This document shows positions 37,796 through 45,816 of a stretch of DNA of 64,000 nt, piece after piece. A program made the position numbers and the translations under genes. The notes below the pieces were generated by a model, which searched no databases, was not told where the DNA came from, and was given only the letters and a program-made list of their open reading frames with translations. Source of the stretch: Verrucosispora sp. NA02020 (GTDB lineage: Bacteria; Actinomycetota; Actinomycetes; Mycobacteriales; Micromonosporaceae); contig NZ_CP054923.1 in assembly GCF_013364215.1 (NCBI RefSeq), forward strand, positions 1,674,001 through 1,738,000, read 5' to 3'. Positions within the stretch are counted from its first letter, which is position 1; each line of letters begins with the position of its first letter.

Positions 37796-38672
37796 GGTGA
37801 ACCTCCTCGATGATCTTGTCGATTAGTCGCCTTGATTGTTCCTCATCAAGGGCGAGGCTGAGCAAGCTCGACCATGCCTTTTCGTAGGCGGCGAACTCGG
37901 TCGGCCGGTCCAGGTACAGCGCCCCGGTCCACGACTCGCAGTAGACGACTGAAGGCTCGGGAGTGGCGCGGTTACCCAAGGGGAAGTCGAGCATCACGAA
38001 TTCGCCGCCGACCGCGCCAAGGTGCGGACCGGCGGCGAGTGGCAGGAACCGAACCGAGACGTCCGGCAGGTTGCTCAACTCCTGCACGTGCCTCAACTGC
38101 TCAGCGGTGACAGTTGGTGTGTCGACCGGTCGGAGTAGGACGGACTCGCAGAGGACGACCTGCACCTGTGGTGGCTTGGGCAGGCGGCGGGTCAGCAGGG
38201 ACTGGCGTTGCAGACGCAGGTCGACGGCGCGTTCGCGGTCGTCGTCGGTCATGTCGGGCTGGTCGATCCGATAGATGCCCCGGGCGTAGTCCCGGGTCTG
38301 GAAGATGCCCGGCACGAGGCTGTTCTTGTAGAACCGCAGTCTCGATGCGGCGGATTCGAGGCCGACGTACAGCTCGAACCAGTCGGGGATGGCGTCGCCG
38401 TAGGCGTGCCACCAGCCTTTTGCTCTCGTCTCGGTGGCCAGTGCGGTGAGCGCCCGGGTCAGCTCGGCGCGGGCGGCGTACAACTCGCACATCGCGCGGA
38501 CGTCGACGCCGCGCACGGAGCCGAGGCCGCTCTCGATCCGCCACACCTTCTGTCGGCTGCACTCCAGTGCCTCGGCGGCGGCATCGAGCGTGATGCCGGC
38601 CTCGGTGCGCAGGTCACGCAAGGTCCTGCCGAGCTGTCGTCGGGGCACTGTCGACCCCATGTCTTCGGCCAT
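37788..38672 (-). CDS. WhiJ-like helix-turn-helix regulator (XRE with DUF5753 C-terminus)
   Basis: 294 aa. N-terminal Cro/CI-type HTH (LGRTLRDLRTEAGITLDAAAEAL, CSRQKVWRIESG), then a DUF5753 sensor region (FELYVGLESAASRLRFYKNS, VPGIFQTRDYARGIY). ATG 38672 follows GGAAGGAGGG. Forms a pair with the overlapping DUF397 gene. Relatives include WhiJ, which influences Streptomyces development, but such pairs are numerous and mostly unstudied. Divergent from the 666-aa zinc protein. Confidence 0.92.
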   Translation of the reverse strand: MAEDMGSTVPRRQLGRTLRDLRTEAGITLDAAAEALECSRQKVWRIESGLGSVRGVDVRAMCELYAARAELTRALTALATETRAKGWWHAYGDAIPDWFELYVGLESAASRLRFYKNSLVPGIFQTRDYARGIYRIDQPDMTDDDRERAVDLRLQRQSLLTRRLPKPPQVQVVLCESVLLRPVDTPTVTAEQLRHVQELSNLPDVSVRFLPLAAGPHLGAVGGEFVMLDFPLGNRATPEPSVVYCESWTGALYLDRPTEFAAYEKAWSSLLSLALDEEQSRRLIDKIIEEVHRG

Positions 38673-38918
38673 CGCACCCTCCTTCCTGTCGGGTTTTGCA
38701 ACATCCTGACGGCGGTCGTGGAACTCCGAATTGGTGCGATCAAGTATCGGAAACGTATGACGAGACATTCATTGTGATGGTGTTTCCGACCCTACAAGAT
38801 GAGCCCGACAACAGCGATGACCGCGACGTCGATCCCGATCCCAGAACAGGTGGTGCCGATTCGTGTGCACAATATTCCCACCGCCGCAGTGGGCAGACGA
38901 TAAGCAGGCGGGTACGCG

Positions 38919-40919
38919 GTGACGGTCATAACCTGCCCGGACTGCGACGGGATGACCTTTCGCCTGCTGCCGTGCCGGTGCACCAGCTTCGGGAACCGGT
39001 TCCTGGCGGAGGAGACCGCCATACCCGCGCATCGGGTGGCGTACCGGGATTGCGAGCAGTGCCGGGGCGCGGGCACTGTGGCGGACCCGTGTGGGCGCTG
39101 TCGGCGGCGCGGGCAACGGCGGGCGCAGGTGGTGCTCAGCGTGGCCGACCTGGACACCGGCGCGGTCGCCTCGCACCGCGTCGTGCCGGGAGGTCTCGAC
39201 CCGGAGCGCACGCAGTCCGGATGGGTGGTCGACCTGGGCCGGAAGGTACGCGAATTGGCCGCCCGCATCGGCGCGGCCGTCACCGACGAGGCACCCGAGC
39301 TGTGGTTGCCGCAGCAGTGGCGACCCGACGCGCCGCTGGTGCAACGACTGGAGCTGGAGGCTCAGGCGATCGTGCGGATGGACTACCTGCCCTGGCTGCT
39401 CTTCCTCGGGCGAAGCGAACCGGTGCCGCCGGTCGATCCGGCCGAACGGCTCGTCCGACTCTGCGTGCTCGCCGATCTGCTCCTGCTCGACCTGGTGATC
39501 GAGGTACGTCGGCCGGGGATGGGCTGGGACGTCCGGTACGAGGTGCCCGGCTCGCCGGTGCCGGGCTTCCGGAGCGGGCAACCCGACCTGCCGCAGGCGC
39601 TGACCCGCACCGACGTGGCCGACGCGCTCGCGGGGCTCACCGAGCGCGGCCGGGGTGTCGCGGCCCGGCTGGTGCAGCCCGATCGACCGCGCCCGCCCGC
39701 CGTGCCGTCCGTCGACGTGGACCAGCTCGAACGGCGGATCCTCGCCGACTGCGTCGACCCGGTCGACGGCGCCGAGCTGCCCGGCGCACAGGCCATCTGG
39801 CGGGACGGGCGGTGGTGGCACAGCAGCCTGCGTGACGGCGATCCGGTCGAGACCCTCGTGGAGCAGCTCACCGGCCAGGTCGTACGCCGGGTGCGGGTGC
39901 CGTTGCGGCGCGGCTTCACGCCGCCCGAACCGGCCTGGCTCGGTGCGGAGACCGGCTGGCGGCCCTGCCCGGACTGCGTGCCCGGCAGCCGCCTGCGCAG
40001 CTGCGACTGCCGGCTCGGCGGCCGTGGGGTGGAGGCGGGCTGTCCACGCTGCCGGGGCGCCGGGCTGCACACGTCCGTGCTGGCCTGCTTCACCTGCGAC
40101 GGCACCCACCGGCTGCACGAGGCGGTGGTGCTCACGCTCACCGACCTGCGGCACCGGGTCGTGCACCTGACCTGGCACACCGGCACGCCGGAGCCGGTCA
40201 CGCTCGTCGCCACCCAACCCGGCGGCAAGCCGGTGGTCCAGCTCCCCGACCGCTATCGGTTGGCCGCCTGGGCACCCGTCCTCGGCGTACGGCCGGAGGA
40301 CCTCGCCGAAGCCGACGGCGGGCACGAGATCGAGGCGCGACTGCGGGGCGGCCACGTCACGCTGCCCTGGGCCGGAGCCGATCCGGTGGGCGAGCACGTG
40401 CGCGCCGCCGGTCGGGGCCAGCCCGCAGGTCGGCTGATCGTGACGGCGGTACGCCCCGACGCGCCGCCGCTGACCGTGCTGATCCGGCTCGCACTCGGCC
40501 TGGACCTGGCGTGCGAGGTCAGCATCTGCGACCTGCGGCACAACGCCGACGATCCGCGCTACCTGAGCGGGCTGCGCTGGTCGGTCGAGCTGCGACCGCG
40601 TGACGCCCCGGTCCGCCCCGACGAGTGGCCCTACCGCCCGACCCTGGAAGCGGCGCTGGCCTGGTGCGTCGAGTGCCTGACCGACACCATCGCCAGTGCC
40701 GCGCCGGCTGACGCGGTGGTGCCCATCCCGGTGCCCGAGGCCCCGCCGACCGCCCTGCCCGCCGACCCGGTGCCGGTGCTGCTGCGGCTGGCCGCCCGAC
40801 ACGTCGGGCAGGTGCTGACCGTGCGGTTCACCCGGGCCGGCTGCACCCTCCACCTCCATGACGACGAGGGCATACACCTCATCGCCGAAGCTCCCGACCT
40901 GTATGCCGTCGAAGGATGA
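38919..40919 (+). CDS. Large protein with two DnaJ-like cysteine modules, function unknown
   Basis: 666 aa, GTG 38919. Two cysteine clusters have the same layout CxxC, CxC, CxxCRGAG, CxxC. The first is C6/C9, C19/C21, C45/C48, C58/C61; the second is C350/C353, C362/C364, C375/C378, C390/C393. Each resembles the DnaJ central zinc domain (CEQCRGAGTV, CPRCRGAGLH) and could hold two zinc ions. The parts between look globular, with no J-domain, no helicase motifs and no membrane helices. The gene stands alone, divergent from the WhiJ-like regulator. Confidence 0.75.
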   Translation: MTVITCPDCDGMTFRLLPCRCTSFGNRFLAEETAIPAHRVAYRDCEQCRGAGTVADPCGRCRRRGQRRAQVVLSVADLDTGAVASHRVVPGGLDPERTQSGWVVDLGRKVRELAARIGAAVTDEAPELWLPQQWRPDAPLVQRLELEAQAIVRMDYLPWLLFLGRSEPVPPVDPAERLVRLCVLADLLLLDLVIEVRRPGMGWDVRYEVPGSPVPGFRSGQPDLPQALTRTDVADALAGLTERGRGVAARLVQPDRPRPPAVPSVDVDQLERRILADCVDPVDGAELPGAQAIWRDGRWWHSSLRDGDPVETLVEQLTGQVVRRVRVPLRRGFTPPEPAWLGAETGWRPCPDCVPGSRLRSCDCRLGGRGVEAGCPRCRGAGLHTSVLACFTCDGTHRLHEAVVLTLTDLRHRVVHLTWHTGTPEPVTLVATQPGGKPVVQLPDRYRLAAWAPVLGVRPEDLAEADGGHEIEARLRGGHVTLPWAGADPVGEHVRAAGRGQPAGRLIVTAVRPDAPPLTVLIRLALGLDLACEVSICDLRHNADDPRYLSGLRWSVELRPRDAPVRPDEWPYRPTLEAALAWCVECLTDTIASAAPADAVVPIPVPEAPPTALPADPVPVLLRLAARHVGQVLTVRFTRAGCTLHLHDDEGIHLIAEAPDLYAVEG

Positions 40920-40992
40920 GTCGCGCGGCCGCCGGCAGCGGCGAACCGGTGGTGGCGCTTGTCGACGTCGTCGGCTGACCGACCGGGGAGCG

Positions 40993-40998
40993 TAGGCT
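40993..40998 (+). promoter_or_regulatory. -10 box (TAGGCT) of the AraC-type gene
   Basis: TAGGCT 72 bases before GTG 41071. Consensus match only. Confidence 0.4.
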
Positions 40999-41070
40999 CC
41001 GGCCAGTGGAGTGCCCGTCGGATTCGTGCCGGCCGGGCCTGATCTGTTCGGCGTCGTGGGGAGATGGCCG

Positions 41071-41475
41071 GTGAGCAGGGCGGTCGAGCAGACGAACCGG
41101 GCGATGCTGCGCGCCCGGGACGCGATGGACCGCGCGTACGCGCAACCGCTGGACATCCCGACGCTGGCGAGGATCGCGTACGTCTCCGAGGCGCACTTCA
41201 TCCGTACGTTCCGGGCGACCTTCGGGGAGACGCCGCACCGCTACCTGCAACGGCGTCGGGTGGAGCGGGCCATGTACCTCCTCCTGCACACCGAGCAGGA
41301 CGTGACCGAGGTGTGCAACGCGGTCGGGTTCGGCAGTCTCGGCACGTTCAGCCGCACCTTCCGACAGATCGTCGGCGAGTCGCCCACCGACTACCGCAAG
41401 CGGCGCATCGCGCCGACCGCGCCGGTGCCGGGCTGCTTCACCAAAGCCTGGACGAGGCCGAGCAGTTTTGGATAA
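41071..41475 (+). CDS. Small AraC/XylS-type DNA-binding protein
   Basis: 134 aa, essentially only the double-HTH AraC domain: LDIPTLARIAYVSEAHFIRTFRATFGETPHRYLQRRR and then VTEVCNAVGFGSLGTFSRTFRQIVG are its two helices regions. There is no sensor domain. GTG 41071 follows GGGGAGA. A VOC gene starts 35 bases downstream, so the pair probably forms one unit in which the regulator controls its own operon. Confidence 0.88.
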   Translation: MSRAVEQTNRAMLRARDAMDRAYAQPLDIPTLARIAYVSEAHFIRTFRATFGETPHRYLQRRRVERAMYLLLHTEQDVTEVCNAVGFGSLGTFSRTFRQIVGESPTDYRKRRIAPTAPVPGCFTKAWTRPSSFG

Positions 41476-41510
41476 GCAGCAGGTCAGGGCGTTGCATTAG
41501 CGTTTCGGGC

Positions 41511-41930
41511 ATGACGATGAACGCGATCAGCCGCTCCCAGGTCTACGTCCTCGACCAGGACGAGGCGCTCGACTTCTATGTGGGCAAGCTCGGCCTGGAA
41601 GTGAACACCGACCAGGATCTGGGCTTCATGCGGTGGCTCACGGTGAACCTGCCCGGTGACCGGGGGCGCGAGATCCTGCTGGAGAAGCCCGGACCGCCGA
41701 GCCTCGACCCGGCCACCGCCGAGCAGGTCCGCGAGCTGCTCACCAAGGGGGCGGCCGGCGGCTTCCTGTTCATGACCACGGACGACGCCCACAAGACGCA
41801 CGAGGAACTCGTCGCCAAGGGCGTGGACATCACCGACGAGCCGATGGAACGGCCGTACGGGATCGACTTCGGCATCCGTGACCCGTTCGGCAACAAGATC
41901 CGCATCGGGCAGATGTTCGCGCAGTCTTGA
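41511..41930 (+). CDS. VOC family protein (glyoxalase/dioxygenase fold)
   Basis: 139 aa. Family features: VYVLDQDEALDFYVGKLGLEV, then FMTTDDAHKTHEELVAKGV and the C-terminal metal-site strand YGIDFGIRDPFGNKIRIGQ. Probably detoxifies or binds a small molecule. Cotranscribed with the AraC-type gene. It converges on ilvD, and the palindrome at 41976 lies beyond its stop. Confidence 0.88.
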   Translation: MTMNAISRSQVYVLDQDEALDFYVGKLGLEVNTDQDLGFMRWLTVNLPGDRGREILLEKPGPPSLDPATAEQVRELLTKGAAGGFLFMTTDDAHKTHEELVAKGVDITDEPMERPYGIDFGIRDPFGNKIRIGQMFAQS

Positions 41931-41975
41931 GCGCACCGGGCCGCGCACGTCGAGTGCGGCGCCGTCTGGAATGTT

Positions 41976-42023
41976 AGGAAGGGCCCCCTGCTATACGCGA
42001 GGCGTTAGCAGGGGGCCCTTCCT
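41976..42023. repeat. Dispersed palindrome, AGGAAGGGCCCCC family (copy 2)
   Basis: Near-perfect inverted repeat, AGGAAGGGCCCCCTGCTA with its complement, around a short centre. Lies 45 bases after the VOC stop and 7 bases before the IS. Before IS insertion it was about 12 bases from the ilvD stop, so it probably served both convergent genes as terminator. Confidence 0.8.
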
Positions 42024-42030
42024 TTCACTC

Positions 42031-42033
42031 ATT
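42031..42033. repeat. Target-site duplication ATT (left)
   Basis: ATT immediately before the first GAGCC terminus, matched by ATT at 43859-43861 immediately after the last GGCTC terminus. Confidence 0.75.
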
Positions 42034-42096
42034 GAGCCATTTTCATCGTGACGGTGCAGGTCACGGGTGGTGCGGGAAGCCGGTGTCCAGGTAGGA

Positions 42097-42166
42097 CGAG
42101 GCTCCCGGTAAGACAGCAATCGACCAAGATCAGATGCCCCAACCGGGAGCCTCGCTGTGCTGTCTT
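42097..42166 (+). promoter_or_regulatory. Interleaved inverted repeats around the transposase start
   Basis: GAGGCTCCCGGT (42097-42108) pairs with 42142-42153, which holds the GGGAG ribosome site. AAGACAGCA (42109-42117) pairs with 42158-42166, right at the GTG start. Read-through RNA from outside could fold and hide the start, as in other IS elements. Repeated in copy 2 at +910. Confidence 0.55.
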
Positions 42167-42939
42167 ACCCTGCCGCGATTCCGTTGTCCACCCGCAGCCT
42201 GAACCACCTCGCCGCCCTCATCCGAACCCGCCGCCAGCAGCGACGGTCCCGGTGGCGACGCCTCGCCCCCGGCCGGCAAGCCCTGCTCGCCCTTGCCCAC
42301 TTGCGCAACGGCGACACCCTGGCCCGCCTGGCCGTCGGATTCGAGATCGGCGTCACGACGGCCTGGCGCTATGTCCGCGAGGCCATCGACCTGCTCGCCG
42401 CGACCGCCGGCGACCTGGCCACGGCCATGACCAGGATCCGGCTGCTCGCCTACGCGATCCTCGACGGCACCCTGATCCCGATCGACCGGGTCGCCAACCA
42501 GAAGCCGTACTACTCCGGGAAGCACAAGCGTCACGGAGTGAACGTGCAGGTCATCGCCGATGCAGCCGGGCGTCTCGTCTGGGCCTCGGCCGCGCTGCCC
42601 GGCTCGACGCACGACCTGACCGCCGCCCGCGCCCACGGCATCATCGACGTCTTGACCAGCGCCGACGTGATGACCTTCGCGGACAAGGGCTATCAAGGCA
42701 CCCACGGCAGCGTGCGCACCCCGTTCAAGCGGCGCCGCTTCCGGCCGAAGCTGTCATCCCGGCAGAGAGCCGTCAACCGGGCCCACGCGAAGATCCGCGC
42801 TCGCGGCGAACGCGCGATCGCCACCCTCAAGACCTGGAAAATCCTGATCAAGCTGCGCTGCTGCCCACGCCGAGCGACCGCGATCGTGCAAGCCATCCTC
42901 GTCCTGCACCACGTCGAAGCCGACCGCCACGCACGATGA
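42157..42939 (+). CDS. IS5-family transposase (copy 1)
   Basis: 260 aa DDE transposase. N-terminal HTH (LARLAVGFEIGVTTAWRYV). The catalytic acids fit D103 (AILDGTLIPI), D176 (FADKGYQG) and E218 (ARGERAIATLK); YYSGKHKRHGVNVQV is typical of the DDE_Tnp_4 branch of IS5. GTG 42157 follows GGGAG at 42145-42149. Full length, so probably active. Identical to copy 2. Confidence 0.93.
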   Translation: MLSYPAAIPLSTRSLNHLAALIRTRRQQRRSRWRRLAPGRQALLALAHLRNGDTLARLAVGFEIGVTTAWRYVREAIDLLAATAGDLATAMTRIRLLAYAILDGTLIPIDRVANQKPYYSGKHKRHGVNVQVIADAAGRLVWASAALPGSTHDLTAARAHGIIDVLTSADVMTFADKGYQGTHGSVRTPFKRRRFRPKLSSRQRAVNRAHAKIRARGERAIATLKTWKILIKLRCCPRRATAIVQAILVLHHVEADRHAR

Positions 42940-42943
42940 AAAT

Positions 42944-43858
42944 GAGCCATTTTCATCGTGACGGTGCAGGTCACGGGTGGTGCGGGAAGCCGGTGTCCAG
43001 GTAGGACGAGGCTCCCGGTAAGACAGCAATCGACCAAGATCAGATGCCCCAACCGGGAGCCTCGCTGTGCTGTCTTACCCTGCCGCGATTCCGTTGTCCA
43101 CCCGCAGCCTGAACCACCTCGCCGCCCTCATCCGAACCCGCCGCCAGCAGCGACGGTCCCGGTGGCGACGCCTCGCCCCCGGCCGGCAAGCCCTGCTCGC
43201 CCTTGCCCACTTGCGCAACGGCGACACCCTGGCCCGCCTGGCCGTCGGATTCGAGATCGGCGTCACGACGGCCTGGCGCTATGTCCGCGAGGCCATCGAC
43301 CTGCTCGCCGCGACCGCCGGCGACCTGGCCACGGCCATGACCAGGATCCGGCTGCTCGCCTACGCGATCCTCGACGGCACCCTGATCCCGATCGACCGGG
43401 TCGCCAACCAGAAGCCGTACTACTCCGGGAAGCACAAGCGTCACGGAGTGAACGTGCAGGTCATCGCCGATGCAGCCGGGCGTCTCGTCTGGGCCTCGGC
43501 CGCGCTGCCCGGCTCGACGCACGACCTGACCGCCGCCCGCGCCCACGGCATCATCGACGTCTTGACCAGCGCCGACGTGATGACCTTCGCGGACAAGGGC
43601 TATCAAGGCACCCACGGCAGCGTGCGCACCCCGTTCAAGCGGCGCCGCTTCCGGCCGAAGCTGTCATCCCGGCAGAGAGCCGTCAACCGGGCCCACGCGA
43701 AGATCCGCGCTCGCGGCGAACGCGCGATCGCCACCCTCAAGACCTGGAAAATCCTGATCAAGCTGCGCTGCTGCCCACGCCGAGCGACCGCGATCGTGCA
43801 AGCCATCCTCGTCCTGCACCACGTCGAAGCCGACCGCCACGCACGATGAAAATGGCTC
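42944..43858 (+). mobile_element. IS5-family insertion sequence, copy 2 (complete, 915 bp)
   Basis: Bounded by 17-bp terminal inverted repeats, GAGCCATTTTCATCGTG at the left and its exact complement at the right. The outer flanks of the dimer carry a 3-bp duplication (ATT), which fits the ISL2-like branch of IS5. The right end lies within the ilvD stop codon. Confidence 0.92.
43067..43849 (+). CDS. IS5-family transposase (copy 2)
   Basis: Same 260-aa product as copy 1, with all DDE residues (D103, D176, E218). Identical at the nucleotide level over the whole repeat, so the duplication is very recent or kept identical by recombination. Confidence 0.93.
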   Translation: MLSYPAAIPLSTRSLNHLAALIRTRRQQRRSRWRRLAPGRQALLALAHLRNGDTLARLAVGFEIGVTTAWRYVREAIDLLAATAGDLATAMTRIRLLAYAILDGTLIPIDRVANQKPYYSGKHKRHGVNVQVIADAAGRLVWASAALPGSTHDLTAARAHGIIDVLTSADVMTFADKGYQGTHGSVRTPFKRRRFRPKLSSRQRAVNRAHAKIRARGERAIATLKTWKILIKLRCCPRRATAIVQAILVLHHVEADRHAR

Positions 43859-45704
43859 ATTCCGGGACGCGGCGGTAAGCGCCGTCGCTGGCCGAGGTGG
43901 CCATCGAGGCGTACGCGCGCAGCGCGGCGGAGACCGGACGCTGCCGGTCGACCGGGGTGTACGGGCGGTCCCGCTTCTCCTGGGCGATCCGGCGGGCCTC
44001 CAGCACGTCGGCCGGCACGTTCAGGTCGATCGACCGGTTCGGGATGTCGATGACGATCTCGTCGCCCGGCTCCACCAGCGCGATCAGCCCGCCGGAGGCC
44101 GCCTCGGGCGAGACGTGCCCGATGGAGAGCCCGGAGGTGCCGCCGGAGAACCGGCCGTCGGTGAGCAGTGCGCAGGCCCGGCCCAGCCCCCGGCCCTTCA
44201 GGAACGAGGTGGGGTAGAGCATCTCCTGCATGCCGGGGCCGCCCTTGGGGCCCTCGTAGCGGATCACCACGACGTCCCCGGCGACGATCTCCTTGGCCAG
44301 GATGGCGGTCACCGCGTCGTCCTGCGACTCGTAGACCTTCGCCGGCCCCCGGAAGGTGAGGCACTCCTCGGGCACCCCGGCGGTCTTCACCACGCAGCCG
44401 TCGGGCGCGATGTTGCCGTGCAGGATGGCCAGCCCGCCGTCGGCGGAGTACGCGTGCTCCCGGTCGTGGATGCAGCCGTTCGCGGCGTCGGTGTCCAGGC
44501 TCGACCAGCGGTTGGTGGTGGAGAACGGCTCGGTGGTCCGCACGCCACCGGGCGCGGCGTGGAACAGCTCGATCGCCTCCGGGGTGGCCGAGCCGCCGCG
44601 CACGTCCCAGTCGGCCAGCCACTGGTCGAGCGAGGGGGAGTGCACCGCGTGCACGTCCCGGTGCAACAACCCGGCCCGGTCGAGTTCGCCGAGGATGGCC
44701 GGGATGCCACCGGCCCGGTGCACGTCCTCCATGTGGTACTGCGGCGAGTTCGGGGCGACCTTGGACAGGCAGGGCACCCGGCGGGAGATCGCGTCGATGT
44801 CGGCCACGGTGAAGTCCATCTCGGCCTCGCGGGCGGCGGCCAGCAGGTGCAGGATCGTGTTCGTCGAGCCGCCCATCGCCACGTCCAGCGCGACGGCGTT
44901 CTCGAACGCGGCCCGGGAGGCCACCATCCTCGGCAGCACCGAGGCGTCGTCCTGGTCGTACCACCGCCTGGCGATCTCCACGGCGGTGCGGCCGGCCTCG
45001 ACGAAGAGCGCCCGGCGGGCGGCGTGGGTGGCCAGCGTCGAGCCGTTGCCCGGCAGGGCCAGCCCGATCGCCTCGGTCAGGCAGTTCATGGAGTTGGCGG
45101 TGAACATGCCGGAGCAGGAGCCGCAGGTCGGGCAGGCGGAGCGCTCGATGGCGTCGAGCTGGTCGTCGGTGACGGCCTCGTTCGAGGAGGCGACCATCGC
45201 GTCGATCAGGTCGATCTTGGAGTGGACGACGCCCTCGATCGCCACCGTCTTGCCGGCCTCCATCGGGCCGCCGGAGACGAAGACCGTCGGGATGTTCAGC
45301 CGCAGCGCGGCCAGCAGCATGCCCGGGGTGATCTTGTCGCAGTTGGAGATGCAGACCAGGACGTCCGCGCAGTGCGCGTTGACCATGTACTCCACCGCGT
45401 CGGCGATCAACTCCCGGCTGGGCAGGGAGTAGAGCATGCCGGCGTGGCCCATGGCGATGCCGTCGTCGACCGCGATCGTGTTGAACTCCCGGCCCACGCC
45501 GCCGGCCTCGGCCACCGCTTCGGCGACCAGCCCGCCGAGGTCCTTGAGGTGTACGTGACCCGGCACGAACTGGGTGAAACTGTTCGCGATGGCGACGATC
45601 GGCTTGCCGAAATCGTCGTCGGTCATCCCGGTGGCCCGCCACAGGGCCCGGGCGCCGGCCATCATCCGACCGTGCGTGGAGGTCTTCGACCGCAGCTCAG
45701 GCAT
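43857..45704 (-). CDS. ilvD: Dihydroxy-acid dehydratase
   Basis: 615 aa, usual length. It dehydrates dihydroxy-isovalerate and dihydroxy-methylvalerate, the step before transamination to Val and Ile. Iron-sulfur cysteines appear in [13 protein letters not shown] and [19 protein letters not shown]; the C-terminal [20 protein letters not shown] is intact. The TGA stop is built from one base of the host and two of the inserted IS; the original sequence would also give TGA there, so the protein is unchanged. ATG 45704 may be leaderless. Confidence 0.96.
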   Translation of the reverse strand: MPELRSKTSTHGRMMAGARALWRATGMTDDDFGKPIVAIANSFTQFVPGHVHLKDLGGLVAEAVAEAGGVGREFNTIAVDDGIAMGHAGMLYSLPSRELIADAVEYMVNAHCADVLVCISNCDKITPGMLLAALRLNIPTVFVSGGPMEAGKTVAIEGVVHSKIDLIDAMVASSNEAVTDDQLDAIERSACPTCGSCSGMFTANSMNCLTEAIGLALPGNGSTLATHAARRALFVEAGRTAVEIARRWYDQDDASVLPRMVASRAAFENAVALDVAMGGSTNTILHLLAAAREAEMDFTVADIDAISRRVPCLSKVAPNSPQYHMEDVHRAGGIPAILGELDRAGLLHRDVHAVHSPSLDQWLADWDVRGGSATPEAIELFHAAPGGVRTTEPFSTTNRWSSLDTDAANGCIHDREHAYSADGGLAILHGNIAPDGCVVKTAGVPEECLTFRGPAKVYESQDDAVTAILAKEIVAGDVVVIRYEGPKGGPGMQEMLYPTSFLKGRGLGRACALLTDGRFSGGTSGLSIGHVSPEAASGGLIALVEPGDEIVIDIPNRSIDLNVPADVLEARRIAQEKRDRPYTPVDRQRPVSAALRAYASMATSASDGAYRRVPE

Positions 45705-45816
45705 GCGTACCAGTCTTGCACCGTGAACCCGGTGTCGGACAGGCACACGCACCGTGTCCCAACAGATGCACACCCGATACCCCCACGGCGCGAGCTCATC
45801 CGGCAGAGTTGACGGG

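Larger units (their letters stand above)
42034..42943 (+). mobile_element. IS5-family insertion sequence, copy 1 of a tandem dimer (right end trimmed)
   Basis: 910 bp, identical to the following copy except that its last 5 bases (GGCTC) are missing at the junction. Left terminal repeat GAGCCATTTTCATCGTG. It carries an intact transposase gene. The two copies run head to tail with no spacer. Confidence 0.9.

Noticed and set aside
38769..41201. 810-codon minus-strand frame opposite the zinc-module gene
   Set aside because: Translation is low-complexity His/Arg/Gln-rich, while the plus-strand frame shows ordered cysteine motifs.
42130..42705. Minus-strand frame inside the IS (and its repeat at 43040-43615)
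   Set aside because: Antisense to the transposase and without homology; not a second IS gene.
42034..43858. IS dimer as a simple assembly duplication
   Set aside because: The terminal 5-base difference at the junction and the matching ATT flanks fit a real dimer better. It stays checkable with long reads.
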